From Terriglobales bacterium (GTDB lineage: Bacteria; Acidobacteriota; Terriglobia; Terriglobales; Acidobacteriaceae): DNA of 64,000 nt. The translations under genes and the position numbers were made by a program. The notes under the pieces are model-generated. The model saw nothing but the letters and a program-made list of their open reading frames with translations. It made no database searches and was not told the origin of the DNA. Below are positions 46,929 through 54,403 of the stretch, in pieces. Position 1 is the stretch's first letter. Each line of letters starts with the position of its first letter. The stretch lies in the NCBI GenBank assembly GCA_035487355.1, contig DATHMF010000068.1, positions 1 to 64,000 of the forward strand. The letters are read 5' to 3'.

Positions 46929-47966
46929 CTACGCAGATTTACTCGCCTGTAATACCGGGGATTCCTGCTCGCACAGCAGCTCTGCAATCTGAACAGCGTT
47001 AAGGGCAGCACCTTTCAGTAGCTGGTCTCCGGCGACAAACATCGAGATCGAACGTCCGCTTGGATCGCTGGTATCCTGCCGGATGCGGCCGACGAGAATC
47101 TTATCCTGATTGCTGGCATCCACCGGCATGGGGAAGTAGTTTTTCTGGCGGTCATCCACAACTTTCACACCCGGAGCATTCTGCAGCAGCGCGCGGACAT
47201 CACCCGGTGAAACCGGATTTGCACACTCGAAGGTAAGAGATTCGGCATGCGCCCGAAGAACCGGCACGCGCACGCAGGTTGCCGAGATGGCGATGTTGGG
47301 ATCAGAAAAAATTTTCCTGGTTTCAGAGACTATTTTTAATTCTTCGCCGTTGTAGCCGCTTTCCAGATCAATGGCTGAGTCATGATTGAAGACATTGAAT
47401 GCATAAGGATGGGGCAGAACTTTGGGCGTAAAAGCTTCGCCTGCCAAAAAGGCCCTGGTGGATTCACGCAACTCATTCATCGCTGGCGCTCCGGCGCCGG
47501 AGGCAGCCTGGTAGGTACTGATAATGAGCCGGCGAATTTTGTATTTTTTGTGGATCGGCCACAGCGGCGTAATGGCAATGATGGCGCAACAATTGGGATT
47601 GGCAATCAGTCCCTTGTGGCGGCGCACCGCGTCCGGATTAATCTCAGGGACGATCAGCGGAATGTCAGGCGAGAGCCTGTAGGCAGAGGAGTTGTCAATG
47701 ACAACCGCTCCGTGTTTTACCGCGACCGGCACGAAGGTGCGCGCGGTTTCGTTATCAACCGCGAAGAAGGCTATCTTGACACCCTTGAGGGATTGCTCGG
47801 TCAGCTCTTCCACGGTTCGCTCTTCACCGCGGAAGCGGACAGTCGTTCCGGCAGAACGCTTCGACGCAAGAAGACGGAGGCAGGAAACCGGAAAATCGCG
47901 GCGTTCCAGGCAGTGTAAAAGTTCGGTACCGACGGCGCCGGTGACCCCAATGATTGCTACATTCAT
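46929..47966 (-). CDS. asd: Aspartate-semialdehyde dehydrogenase
   Basis: Cytoplasmic enzyme of 345 residues that reduces beta-aspartyl phosphate to L-aspartate semialdehyde with NADPH, the second step of the aspartate pathway to Thr, Met and Lys. The N-terminal NADP-binding segment is VAIIGVTGAVGTELLHCL. The catalytic Cys lies in LIANPNCCAIIAITPLWPIHK, and the substrate-binding region contains STYQAASGAGAPAMNEL. A later conserved segment is CVRVPVLRAHAESLTFE. It is the distal gene of the minus-strand cluster lysC-thrC-thrB-hom-asd, 53 bases after hom, so it should be under the leader attenuator at 53560-53724 unless an internal promoter exists. Confidence 0.97.
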   Translation of the reverse strand: MNVAIIGVTGAVGTELLHCLERRDFPVSCLRLLASKRSAGTTVRFRGEERTVEELTEQSLKGVKIAFFAVDNETARTFVPVAVKHGAVVIDNSSAYRLSPDIPLIVPEINPDAVRRHKGLIANPNCCAIIAITPLWPIHKKYKIRRLIISTYQAASGAGAPAMNELRESTRAFLAGEAFTPKVLPHPYAFNVFNHDSAIDLESGYNGEELKIVSETRKIFSDPNIAISATCVRVPVLRAHAESLTFECANPVSPGDVRALLQNAPGVKVVDDRQKNYFPMPVDASNQDKILVGRIRQDTSDPSGRSISMFVAGDQLLKGAALNAVQIAELLCEQESPVLQASKSA

Positions 47967-48019
47967 ATATTCAACCTCTTAAATTCAGTTTCAAGTTTCT
48001 AATTTCGAGCTACCAATTT

Positions 48020-49309
48020 CTATTCGCTTGCTATACGCAACAAAAGCACGGGCTGCAGCAGAAAATCGAGCTTGTTAATTTCTTTGACGACTTTGCGTAT
48101 TTCCGGCTCCGGAGTCGGTTCCACAGTTATGACAAACGAAAGGTCCTCTTTCGACATATTCGGCTGTTGCAGGACCGCATCAATATTCATTCCCGCTTTG
48201 GAGATAATTTGCGCCACGTGCGCCAGAATTCCGGGGCGGTCTTTCACGGTCAATCGCAGATACCAACTTGCCGGATTAAAAGTTTTGGCCAGAGGAAGCG
48301 GCTTCATCTCCTGGAAGCCGTGCAGTTCCCTGCCACGCAATACTCCGTTGGCCATGCTGCGGCTGATTTCCACCAAATCGGATATGACGGCGGTGCTGGT
48401 GGCGCGCGGGCCGGCGCCGGGGCCGTAGAACATCTGGCGTCCGATGCGTTCGCCCACAAGAAAGACCGCATTGTTCACGCCTTCGGCCTTGGCCATCATG
48501 CTGCGGCGGTGCACAAGCCAGGGACGCACTGAAACTTCCAGTCCATGCTGGTTGAGCTCAGCGTAAGCGATGAGACGGATAGTGCTTTTGAGCATGCGGG
48601 CGTAACAAAAATCTATGGCGGCGACGCTGCGGATTCCGTCCGTGGGAATCTTGTCCTCGGGGAGCCAGCCGTGAAAGGCAAGGCGTGCGAGGATGCAGAG
48701 CTTGTCGCGGGTATCAATACCATCAACGTCAGAAGAGGGATCAGGCTCGGCGTAGCCGGCCTCCTGCGCCTGACGAAGAGCTTCATCAAAGCTGAGGCCG
48801 TTGCGCTCCATCTGGGTGAGGATGTAATTCGTGGTGCCGTTCAGGATGCCGTAGACCGCTTGCAGGCGGTCTCCAGTCATGCCATCGGTGATGGCGCGGA
48901 CAACAGGCACGCCTCCCGCAACCGCGGCCTCAATACCAATCGGAATATTTTTTTGCGCGGCGAGCGCATGGATTTCGTGTCCATGTTTGGCCAACAGGTT
49001 CTTGTTCGCAGTCACGACCGGCTTGCCGCTTTCCAACGCGCCCAAGACAACCTCACGCGCAGCAACGGTGCCTCCCATGGTCTCGACAACAAGATCAACG
49101 TTCGGGTCACGGACGATTTGCTTCCAGTCTTTAACGTAACGCACGCCTGGTGGTAATTGCTTGGCGGGAACAGGAGAGCGGCGGCAAACGGCAACCACCT
49201 GCAATGCCACTCCGGCACGCTGCTTGATCTGTTCGGCGTTAGCTTGAAGGCTCGCGGCAGTTGCCTGGCCTACGTTGCCATAGCCGACGATGGCGATGCG
49301 GATGTTCAT
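48020..49309 (-). CDS. hom: Homoserine dehydrogenase
   Basis: Cytoplasmic NAD(P)-dependent enzyme, 429 residues, reducing aspartate semialdehyde to homoserine. The N-terminal Rossmann motif is IRIAIVGYGNVGQATAASLQ. The substrate-binding and catalytic domain has YGILNGTTNYILTQMER, DPSSDVDGIDTRDKLCILARLAF and KAEGVNNAVFLVGE-like segments. The C-terminal ~80 residues are an ACT domain (LRLTVKDRPGILAHVAQIIS), which in known enzymes allows threonine feedback. The start overlaps the thrB stop by four bases (ATGA), so the two are translationally coupled. Confidence 0.97.
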   Translation of the reverse strand: MNIRIAIVGYGNVGQATAASLQANAEQIKQRAGVALQVVAVCRRSPVPAKQLPPGVRYVKDWKQIVRDPNVDLVVETMGGTVAAREVVLGALESGKPVVTANKNLLAKHGHEIHALAAQKNIPIGIEAAVAGGVPVVRAITDGMTGDRLQAVYGILNGTTNYILTQMERNGLSFDEALRQAQEAGYAEPDPSSDVDGIDTRDKLCILARLAFHGWLPEDKIPTDGIRSVAAIDFCYARMLKSTIRLIAYAELNQHGLEVSVRPWLVHRRSMMAKAEGVNNAVFLVGERIGRQMFYGPGAGPRATSTAVISDLVEISRSMANGVLRGRELHGFQEMKPLPLAKTFNPASWYLRLTVKDRPGILAHVAQIISKAGMNIDAVLQQPNMSKEDLSFVITVEPTPEPEIRKVVKEINKLDFLLQPVLLLRIASE

Positions 49310-50349
49310 CGTTTCACCCCTTGCACACGGCTATTGGAGCGATTCAGGTTCATGGTCTCTCCGGCGCCGCGTCTTTCAATCTCAGTCGGAATCAGTTCGG
49401 CATCGTGACCGTGACTTTTGAGATGATTGGCGACAAATTGCACCGTCTGTCGCACCGGAACTCTTGGATCCAGGATCAACAGCACCGATGGACCGGCGCC
49501 GCTGAGCGCGACTCCGAGAATGCCCTTCTTCCCCGAGAGCTCGCGCAGCTCAGGCAACAGAGGACACAAAGCGGCCCGATAGGGTTGATGGAGTTCGTCT
49601 TGCACAGCGTAGGTCAGCAGTTCGTCACGGCCTTGCGCGAAGGCGGCCGCAAGCAGCATCGCCGATTGAATGTTGGCCACCGCTTGAAAACGGGAAAAAC
49701 CTGCCGGGAGCACGCGACGAGACTCTTCGGTAGAGAGAGCTTGACGCGGTACCACCAGCAGAAGCGGCCATGCTTTTTTGATATTGACCTTGCAGGCGTA
49801 GAGGCCGAGATCACGAACCGCAACCATAGGCGGGCCGCCGTTTTGAGTATGGCTGGGCGGCATTTTCTGCCATTGCGAGACAGCAAAGCCGCCGAGCCAG
49901 CAGGCGGCGACGTTATCGGCGTGCCCTTCGCGCCTGGCGGCTTCTTCCATAAGGCGCTTGGCGGACCAACCGAGATCGCCAAAATGTATGGCGAGAGCGA
50001 TACCTGCAAGACGCGCTGCCGCCGATGAGCCAGTTCCCTTGCCGATGGGCATCTGGTTGTTCACGGTAACGGCGAGTGGAAACGGAGTCTTACCCTCGGA
50101 GGAAAGAATGTCTTTATAAGTCTCCAGAATCAGATTGCGTTCGAGTCTTCCGCAAATTTCCCGGTCGCGTCCTGAAGCGACGATGGAAAATTCCGGCGCG
50201 ACCGCGGCCTGAATCTTAAGGTGGAGCTTCAAGGCCAGAGCGGCAGAATCAAAGGCCGGCCCTAAATTGGCGGAAGTAGCGGGCAGCACCAGCTTCAGCG
50301 GAGCGGGATGTTTCTTCATACCTGAGGTTTTCATGCTTGCGGTCTTCAT
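49306..50349 (-). CDS. thrB: Homoserine kinase (GHMP family)
   Basis: Cytoplasmic GHMP kinase, 347 residues, phosphorylating homoserine for threonine synthase. The N-terminal ~17 residues are a low-complexity Met/Lys/Ser lead (MKTASMKTSGMKK), so a later start is possible. The four-base overlap with the thrC stop supports 50349. Motifs: LVLPATSANLGPAFDSAALAL (N-terminal GHMP signature), MPIGKGTGSSAAARLAG (ATP-binding motif) and GILGVALSGAGPSVLLIL (C-terminal motif). It overlaps thrC and hom by four bases each, in a tightly coupled block of three threonine genes. All three should respond together to the leader at 53560-53724. Confidence 0.96.
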   Translation of the reverse strand: MKTASMKTSGMKKHPAPLKLVLPATSANLGPAFDSAALALKLHLKIQAAVAPEFSIVASGRDREICGRLERNLILETYKDILSSEGKTPFPLAVTVNNQMPIGKGTGSSAAARLAGIALAIHFGDLGWSAKRLMEEAARREGHADNVAACWLGGFAVSQWQKMPPSHTQNGGPPMVAVRDLGLYACKVNIKKAWPLLLVVPRQALSTEESRRVLPAGFSRFQAVANIQSAMLLAAAFAQGRDELLTYAVQDELHQPYRAALCPLLPELRELSGKKGILGVALSGAGPSVLLILDPRVPVRQTVQFVANHLKSHGHDAELIPTEIERRGAGETMNLNRSNSRVQGVKR

Positions 50350-51704
50350 ACCAGGGCTCCGGTCCGTTCGTTGGTGAAGCGTTCCAGAACTTCGATTACC
50401 GATTTGGGATTGGCGTCTGCTTTAATTGGAGGATTGCAAAACGACTTCATGGCTTCGGAGGCCTCAGGCAGCAACTGGCCGCTGTGAAAGCGGATGACAT
50501 AATCGGCATCTTTGAGAACGTGCCCAGTAAGCATCATGACCACGGTTTCGCTGGGCTTGATGAAACCCTGCTTGCACAGGTTATACAAACCCGCCAGGGT
50601 CACAGCCGACGCCGGTTCGCAGCCAATGCCCTCGGCGCCGAGCTGCGCCTTGGCAGCGGCGATTTCCTGCTCGCTGACATATTCGCAGGCTCCGCCGGTT
50701 GAGCGCAGCACATTTACGGCTTTTCTCCATGAAACCGGACTGCCGATTCGAATGGCAGTCGCCAGGGTTTCAGCCTTGACGGAGACCAGGGATTCACCGT
50801 TGGTCTCTCGCATGGTGCGAACCAAAGCGCGCGAACCCTCGGCCTGAATCACGGAAACTTTGGGAAGGCTGGAGATGAATCCAAGCTCGTGCAGTTCCAG
50901 AAGGGCCTTCCCGATTGCGGAAGAGTTACCCAGATTGCCGCCAGGAACAATCACGTGGTCAGGCACTGCCCAGCCTAGCTGTTCGAGCATTTCGATGGCC
51001 GCAGTTTTTTGTCCTTCAAGACGGTAAGGGTTGGCAGAGTTCACCAGATAAATAGAAGCCTGCTGCACGACTTCTCCCAAGATGCTCAGGCAGCCGTCAA
51101 AATCGGTGGGCAACTGGCAGACGACGGCGCCGTATTCGAGCGTCTGTGAGAGCTTGCCGACGGAAATCTTGTCTTGGGGGACAAGCACCAGGCATTTCAA
51201 TCCAGCCCGGGCAGCGTAGGCCGCCATTGAGGAAGAAGTGTTGCCGGTAGAAGCGCAAGCCACCCACTTGACGCCCAGCTCGCGCGCCTTCGAGATCACG
51301 GTCGTCATCCCTGTATCTTTGAAGGAGCCGGTAGGATTCATGCCCAGATGCTTCACGTAGAGCTGCTCAACTCCGCTCTGACGAGCGCTCTGCTGAAGAC
51401 GATAGAGTGGCGTGTTTCCTTCGGCCAGAGTTACAGCGTTGCGAAGATCGGAGAGGATGGGCAGCAGTTCGCGAAAACGCCACACGCCACTTTGGTCGAG
51501 CGGATCGAGCGTGCCACGGCGCTGCTGCCAAAGGTTCTTAAGCGCAACCGGATTGGGCTGCTTGCTGCCGCGTTTCTGCCATGCCGGATAGACCGCTTCC
51601 AGCAGTTCGCGGCACTTGGTGCAGCGGAAATCCGCGGTGGGAGAGGATTCGAGAGATCCACATCCCATGCAGCGCAGAAGGGCGATATCCGTTTTCTTGG
51701 CCAT
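50346..51704 (-). CDS. thrC: Threonine synthase
   Basis: Cytoplasmic PLP enzyme, 452 residues, converting O-phosphohomoserine to threonine. An N-terminal zinc-ribbon-like element has paired Cys (LLRCMGCGS ... FRCTKCREL), frequent in this branch of threonine synthases. The PLP Lys is in MNPTGSFKDTGMTTVIS. The phosphate-binding loop is CASTGNTSSSMAAYAARAG-like, and the conserved GGNLGNSSAIGKAL and SANPYRLEGQKTAA segments follow. The C-terminus carries GIGCEPASAVTLAGL. It follows lysC after 250 bases that are packed with palindromes. The four-base overlap with thrB marks the start of a coupled thrC-thrB-hom run. Confidence 0.97.
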   Translation of the reverse strand: MAKKTDIALLRCMGCGSLESSPTADFRCTKCRELLEAVYPAWQKRGSKQPNPVALKNLWQQRRGTLDPLDQSGVWRFRELLPILSDLRNAVTLAEGNTPLYRLQQSARQSGVEQLYVKHLGMNPTGSFKDTGMTTVISKARELGVKWVACASTGNTSSSMAAYAARAGLKCLVLVPQDKISVGKLSQTLEYGAVVCQLPTDFDGCLSILGEVVQQASIYLVNSANPYRLEGQKTAAIEMLEQLGWAVPDHVIVPGGNLGNSSAIGKALLELHELGFISSLPKVSVIQAEGSRALVRTMRETNGESLVSVKAETLATAIRIGSPVSWRKAVNVLRSTGGACEYVSEQEIAAAKAQLGAEGIGCEPASAVTLAGLYNLCKQGFIKPSETVVMMLTGHVLKDADYVIRFHSGQLLPEASEAMKSFCNPPIKADANPKSVIEVLERFTNERTGALV

Positions 51705-51783
51705 TGATTATCTTTTTTCTTTCCTATGTCACGGCACGGTACCTCTTCATCCGTGCGCTCAACGTTCTTTTGCTTTGTATCAG

Positions 51784-51912
51784 GGCACGACTTTAGTCGT
51801 GCCGCAAAAGCTCAATATTAGTAATCTCCCAATTGCGCCGCTTTGCGGCGCGCGGTGGGAGCCCCGGCCTTTAGGCCGGGGTAAAGGTCCTTGAAGTGTT
51901 GGGCTTTAGCCC
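51784..51912. repeat. Cluster of four short palindromes between lysC and thrC
   Basis: Four perfect hairpins lie in 130 bases: 51784-51803 (GGCACGA, loop CTTTAG, TCGTGCC), 51835-51851 (GCGCCGC, TTT, GCGGCGC), 51862-51881 (CCCCGGC, CTTTAG, GCCGGGG) and 51901-51912 (GGG, CTTTAG, CCC). Three share the loop CTTTAG with different stems, which is typical of REP-like elements. They sit inside an operon between two coding genes, so they may affect mRNA stability or differential expression. None has a T-run. Confidence 0.8.
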
Positions 51913-51954
51913 CGGCGTTTTCGTAAATCGCGAAACTATCCTCTCGACACCCTC

Positions 51955-53358
51955 CTAATGAAAAAATTCCTGGTGAATCGCCTGAATCACATCGGGCGCG
52001 CTGGCGGCAGCAACCGCAAAGCAAATACTCAATTCGCTGGCGCCCTGGGCAACCGCGGTCACACTCACCTTGCGTGCTCCTACAGCGCTAAAGATTCTGC
52101 CGATGACGCCGTAGCTGCCCTTCATAGCCTCACCCAGCACGGTAATGACTGCCAGATCGCGTTCGACATCCACGGACTTAAGCACGCCGTGCCGCAGTTC
52201 GGTGCGAAACATTCTTTCAATGGAGGCGGTCACCCGGTCGGTATCTTCTCCGCGCACCACCAACCCCAATGAGTTCTCTGCCGAAGACTGAGTGGAAAAC
52301 AGAATATCAACATGGTCGTGGCCGAGGCGGAGAAACATCCTGCCTAAAATATCGGCGGCGACATAGATATCATTTTGGGCCACCAGGGTCACCAGGCTCG
52401 CCTTGGTAACTGAAGTCACAGCTTTGACGGGAATGCCGTTGATGCTGGGAGCGCCGGTAACCTTGGTCCCCGCAATCTCGGGGCGAAAGGAATTCTTGAT
52501 CCACACAGGAATCTTTTTATCCATCGTAGGACGAATGGCTTTGTGATGAATGACCTTGGCGCCATAGTAGGAAAGTTCGATGGCTTCGGTAAAACTAATC
52601 TCAGGGAGGACACGAGCATCAGGACAGATGCGTGGATCGGCGCTGAGCACGCCATCCACGTCGGTCCAAATCCAAACTTCATCGCTGTCGAGAACAGCGC
52701 CGAGGATGGTGGCCGAAGAATCCGATCCGCCACGGCCCAGCGTGGTGGGCTGGCCCTGCTTGGTCGCGCCGCTGAAGCCGGTGACGACAGGAACACGTCC
52801 TTGTTCCAATAAGGGAAAAATTAAAGCGTGGGCCTTGGGGCGAGTTGCGTCGAGATCTGCCGAGGCGTCACCGAAGTGATCGTCCGTAACTAAAATTTCT
52901 GTGGAATCAACGTAGCGGCTGGGAGTACCGGATTGCTCGAGAATGGCGGCAAATATCTGGGCAGATAGCTTCTCGCCCATAGGAAGAGCGACGTCCAGTA
53001 GCTGCGCCGTCAGGGAGCGGAGCTGCACCAAGGCAAAGCACAGATCATGCAGTTGCCGAATGATGGCCCCAACTTGCTCCCGCACCTTCGGAGCATTGGT
53101 TGGATTGAAAAGTGAGGCAATAACTTCTTCGTGGCGGGCTTCAATCTCCTGCAGGGCGCTGGAAACCGTGCTCTGCTCTCCCCTGCCAGCGGCCTTGACG
53201 CAGTTCAGGATGCGGTCCGTAATACCCGCGAGAGCTGAGACAACAACCACAATACGATCTCTGGCAGCGGCTTCCTGTACGATGTGGGCGGAACTCAGGA
53301 TCCGCGCTGCGTTCCCCACTGAAGTACCGCCAAATTTCATTACTAACGTCTTCTTCAT
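51955..53358 (-). CDS. lysC: Aspartate kinase (monofunctional)
   Basis: Cytoplasmic kinase, 467 residues, phosphorylating aspartate as the first step of the Thr/Met/Lys pathway. The ATG is preceded by GGAG (CGGAGTGTT). N-terminal motif: VMKFGGTSVGNAARILSSAH. ATP- and substrate-binding segments: VVTGFSGATKQGQPTTLGRGGSDSSATI, and a bridging WTDVDGVLSADPRICPDA. Two ACT domains follow (LVTLVAQNDIYVAADILGR and LAVITVLGEAMKGSYGVIGRIF), the usual site of Lys/Thr feedback. No homoserine-dehydrogenase fusion is present. It is the first structural gene downstream of the threonine leader and terminator at 53560-53724, about 200 bases away. I use lysC loosely, since Thr or Lys sensitivity cannot be told. 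Confidence 0.97.
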   Translation of the reverse strand: MKKTLVMKFGGTSVGNAARILSSAHIVQEAAARDRIVVVVSALAGITDRILNCVKAAGRGEQSTVSSALQEIEARHEEVIASLFNPTNAPKVREQVGAIIRQLHDLCFALVQLRSLTAQLLDVALPMGEKLSAQIFAAILEQSGTPSRYVDSTEILVTDDHFGDASADLDATRPKAHALIFPLLEQGRVPVVTGFSGATKQGQPTTLGRGGSDSSATILGAVLDSDEVWIWTDVDGVLSADPRICPDARVLPEISFTEAIELSYYGAKVIHHKAIRPTMDKKIPVWIKNSFRPEIAGTKVTGAPSINGIPVKAVTSVTKASLVTLVAQNDIYVAADILGRMFLRLGHDHVDILFSTQSSAENSLGLVVRGEDTDRVTASIERMFRTELRHGVLKSVDVERDLAVITVLGEAMKGSYGVIGRIFSAVGARKVSVTAVAQGASELSICFAVAAASAPDVIQAIHQEFFH

Positions 53359-53425
53359 AACACTCCGTTGATCATTATCCTTGTAGGTACAGGAACTCTT
53401 GAGGTTGCGGAAAAAGCCGGCTTCT

Positions 53426-53455
53426 TGTCATTCCGACACGCAGTGGAGGAATCCC
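53426..53455. repeat. Intergenic repeat word of the TGTCATTCCGA...GAGGAATC type
   Basis: TGTCATTCCGACACG ... GTGGAGGAATCCC between lysC and the attenuator. Similar intergenic sequences (TGTCATTCCGAG...GAGGAATC) are widely dispersed in genomes of Acidobacteriota and some other phyla in my experience. It lies in the transcribed leader between terminator and lysC. No function is assigned. Confidence 0.4.
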
Positions 53456-53559
53456 TATAGTGCCGAAATTCTTATGTTCTGTTCTCATGACCCTTAAGGC
53501 TGCCTTTGTCCAATCTCAAACTGATCTAATCTTCCCTGCACCTTTTTCACGACAAAATT

Positions 53560-53597
53560 AAAAGCCCACCGTCAGTTGCTTCTGGCGGTGGGCTTTT
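53560..53597 (-). terminator. Attenuator terminator (segments 3 and 4)
   Basis: On the minus strand the stem AAAAGCCCACCG (53597-53586) pairs perfectly with CGGTGGGCTTTT (53571-53560). An inner CAG/CTG pair continues after one mismatch, and the tract TTTTAATTTT follows. It starts 23 bases after the stop of the Thr-rich leader frame and lies about 200 bases before lysC. The 5' side of this stem overlaps segment 3 of the alternative pairing. Confidence 0.88.
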
Positions 53598-53619
53598 TTG
53601 GAATCTTTTAGATTATTGC

Positions 53620-53682
53620 TTATTTACCCTTTCGCCAGAAGCACATGGATGTGCCTGTACCTGTGGATGTTGTTGTTGTCAT
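53620..53682 (-). CDS. thrL: Threonine-rich leader peptide
   Basis: A 20-codon frame from ATG (53682) to TAA (53620) encoding MTTTTSTGTGTSMCFWRKGK. Residues 2, 3, 4, 5, 7, 9 and 11 are Thr, and every Thr codon is ACA. Segment 2 of the attenuator (53643-53633) spans the codons for Cys-Phe-Trp-Arg near the end. The frame begins about 40 bases after the predicted transcription start and ends 23 bases before the terminator stem. The Shine-Dalgarno signal is weak (AAGCGG directly upstream). It resembles E. coli ThrL in composition, not in sequence. Its role is to report Thr-tRNA charging, and the peptide itself is probably without function. Confidence 0.82.
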   Translation of the reverse strand: MTTTTSTGTGTSMCFWRKGK

Positions 53683-53730
53683 CCGCTTCGAGGTAACCGG
53701 CTTCTGGCTCACGGAAAGCATGAAAGAAAT

Positions 53731-53759
53731 ACTGTATTAGGAAACTAGTTTCGTGTCAA
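53731..53759 (-). promoter_or_regulatory. Sigma-70-type promoter of the threonine operon
   Basis: On the minus strand a perfect TTGACA (53759-53754) is followed after 17 bases by TACAGT (53736-53731), which matches four of six -10 positions. It would start transcription near 53724, about 15 bases before attenuator segment 1. An alternative -10 (TAATAC at 53739-53734) is too close to the -35. Confidence 0.65.
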
Positions 53760-54403
53760 CCTCGTAGTTTTGGCCAGGCCGATACGGCAGTGGGCTGAAT
53801 CGGTTGGCTGTGAAAGGCGAAAGAGATAACTGTTGGTCCCATTCTGGTATCAAACTCTTCACTCCTGAGAAAATCCCGCCTATCATTGTCCCTGGAAGTC
53901 TGCCCCGGCGAGCCGGGGTGTATCCAGCATCCCAAGGGATGCGGGGCCAAGGGTTAGCACAAGCCCCATAGGTTCTTTGAAAACTCGCACCAGATGCGGA
54001 CCTGACCGCTGCTCACCCACCAGGTGCCAGCCCGGTCCTTCGCCACACGCCCCTGTTTTACGGATGTAAGTTTACGCATATATGACTATTCGACCCTAGT
54101 GCACAAGCTACTTGACTGGTGTATTGAGGCTACTTAGCCTCTTGCATAACCAATTGAGAACAAAGGCCGAGAGCCTCAAGACGCCTACTGAACAAGGGTG
54201 GGGGGGTAGTCCACCGAGGTTGCAAGAGGCAAGATATAACGGAAGAGTAAATAGCAGATTACTCAAACGCGCCCGGGAGTACCCCAACCTATGTCATGTA
54301 TGATGAGTCTGTTTTTGGCTAAAGGCTAAGAGCTTTCTCACGACCCAAGCCAGCAAGGGTACCCCCCCAGCTTTGGCTGAGTGCTGAATGCTGAGTGCTT
54401 GCT
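53760..54403. other. Noncoding interval upstream of the threonine leader
   Basis: About 640 bases without a credible gene. It holds the second copy of the dispersed repeat (53836-53988), in which CCCCGGC and GCCGGGG arms form a short hairpin near 53902-53920. A 63-codon plus-strand frame (54112-54303) has no family match and no ribosome-binding site and is rejected. A run of seven G occurs near 54201. No tRNA or hairpin with a T-run was seen. Confidence 0.6.
53836..53988. repeat. Dispersed noncoding repeat, copy 2
   Basis: Ordered blocks match 27251-27378: CCCATTCTGGTATCAAA, ACTCCTGAG, TATCATTGTCCCTGGAAGT, TATCCAGCAT, GGGATGCGGGG and GGTTCTTTGAAAACTCG. This copy is about 25 bases longer, with a CCCCGGCGAGCCGGGG hairpin and a CAAGGGTTAGCACAA segment inserted. 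Both copies are on the same strand and in long noncoding regions, one after an immunity gene and one upstream of the thr leader. Confidence 0.6.

Larger units (their letters stand above)
53560..53724 (-). promoter_or_regulatory. Threonine attenuator leader RNA (thrL-type)
   Basis: Minus-strand leader from the predicted start (about 53724) to the end of the terminator stem. Four segments can pair. 1: GCCAGAAGC (53708-53700). 2: TGCTTCTGGCG (53643-53633). 3: CGCCAGAAGCA (53587-53577). 4: CGGTGGGCTTTT (53571-53560). Segment 1 pairs with 2 over 9 bases and 2 with 3 over 11 bases, both perfect; 3/4 form the terminator. Segment 2 is inside the end of the leader reading frame. Ribosome stalling on early Thr codons should favour 2:3 and read-through into lysC. 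Free passage, or no translation, should favour termination. The parts are seen in the sequence; the mechanism is inferred from known thr, trp and his attenuators. Confidence 0.85.

Noticed and set aside
54112-54303. 63-codon plus-strand frame in the interval before the PEGA gene
   Set aside because: No ribosome-binding site or family match, and it lies in repeat-bearing noncoding DNA.
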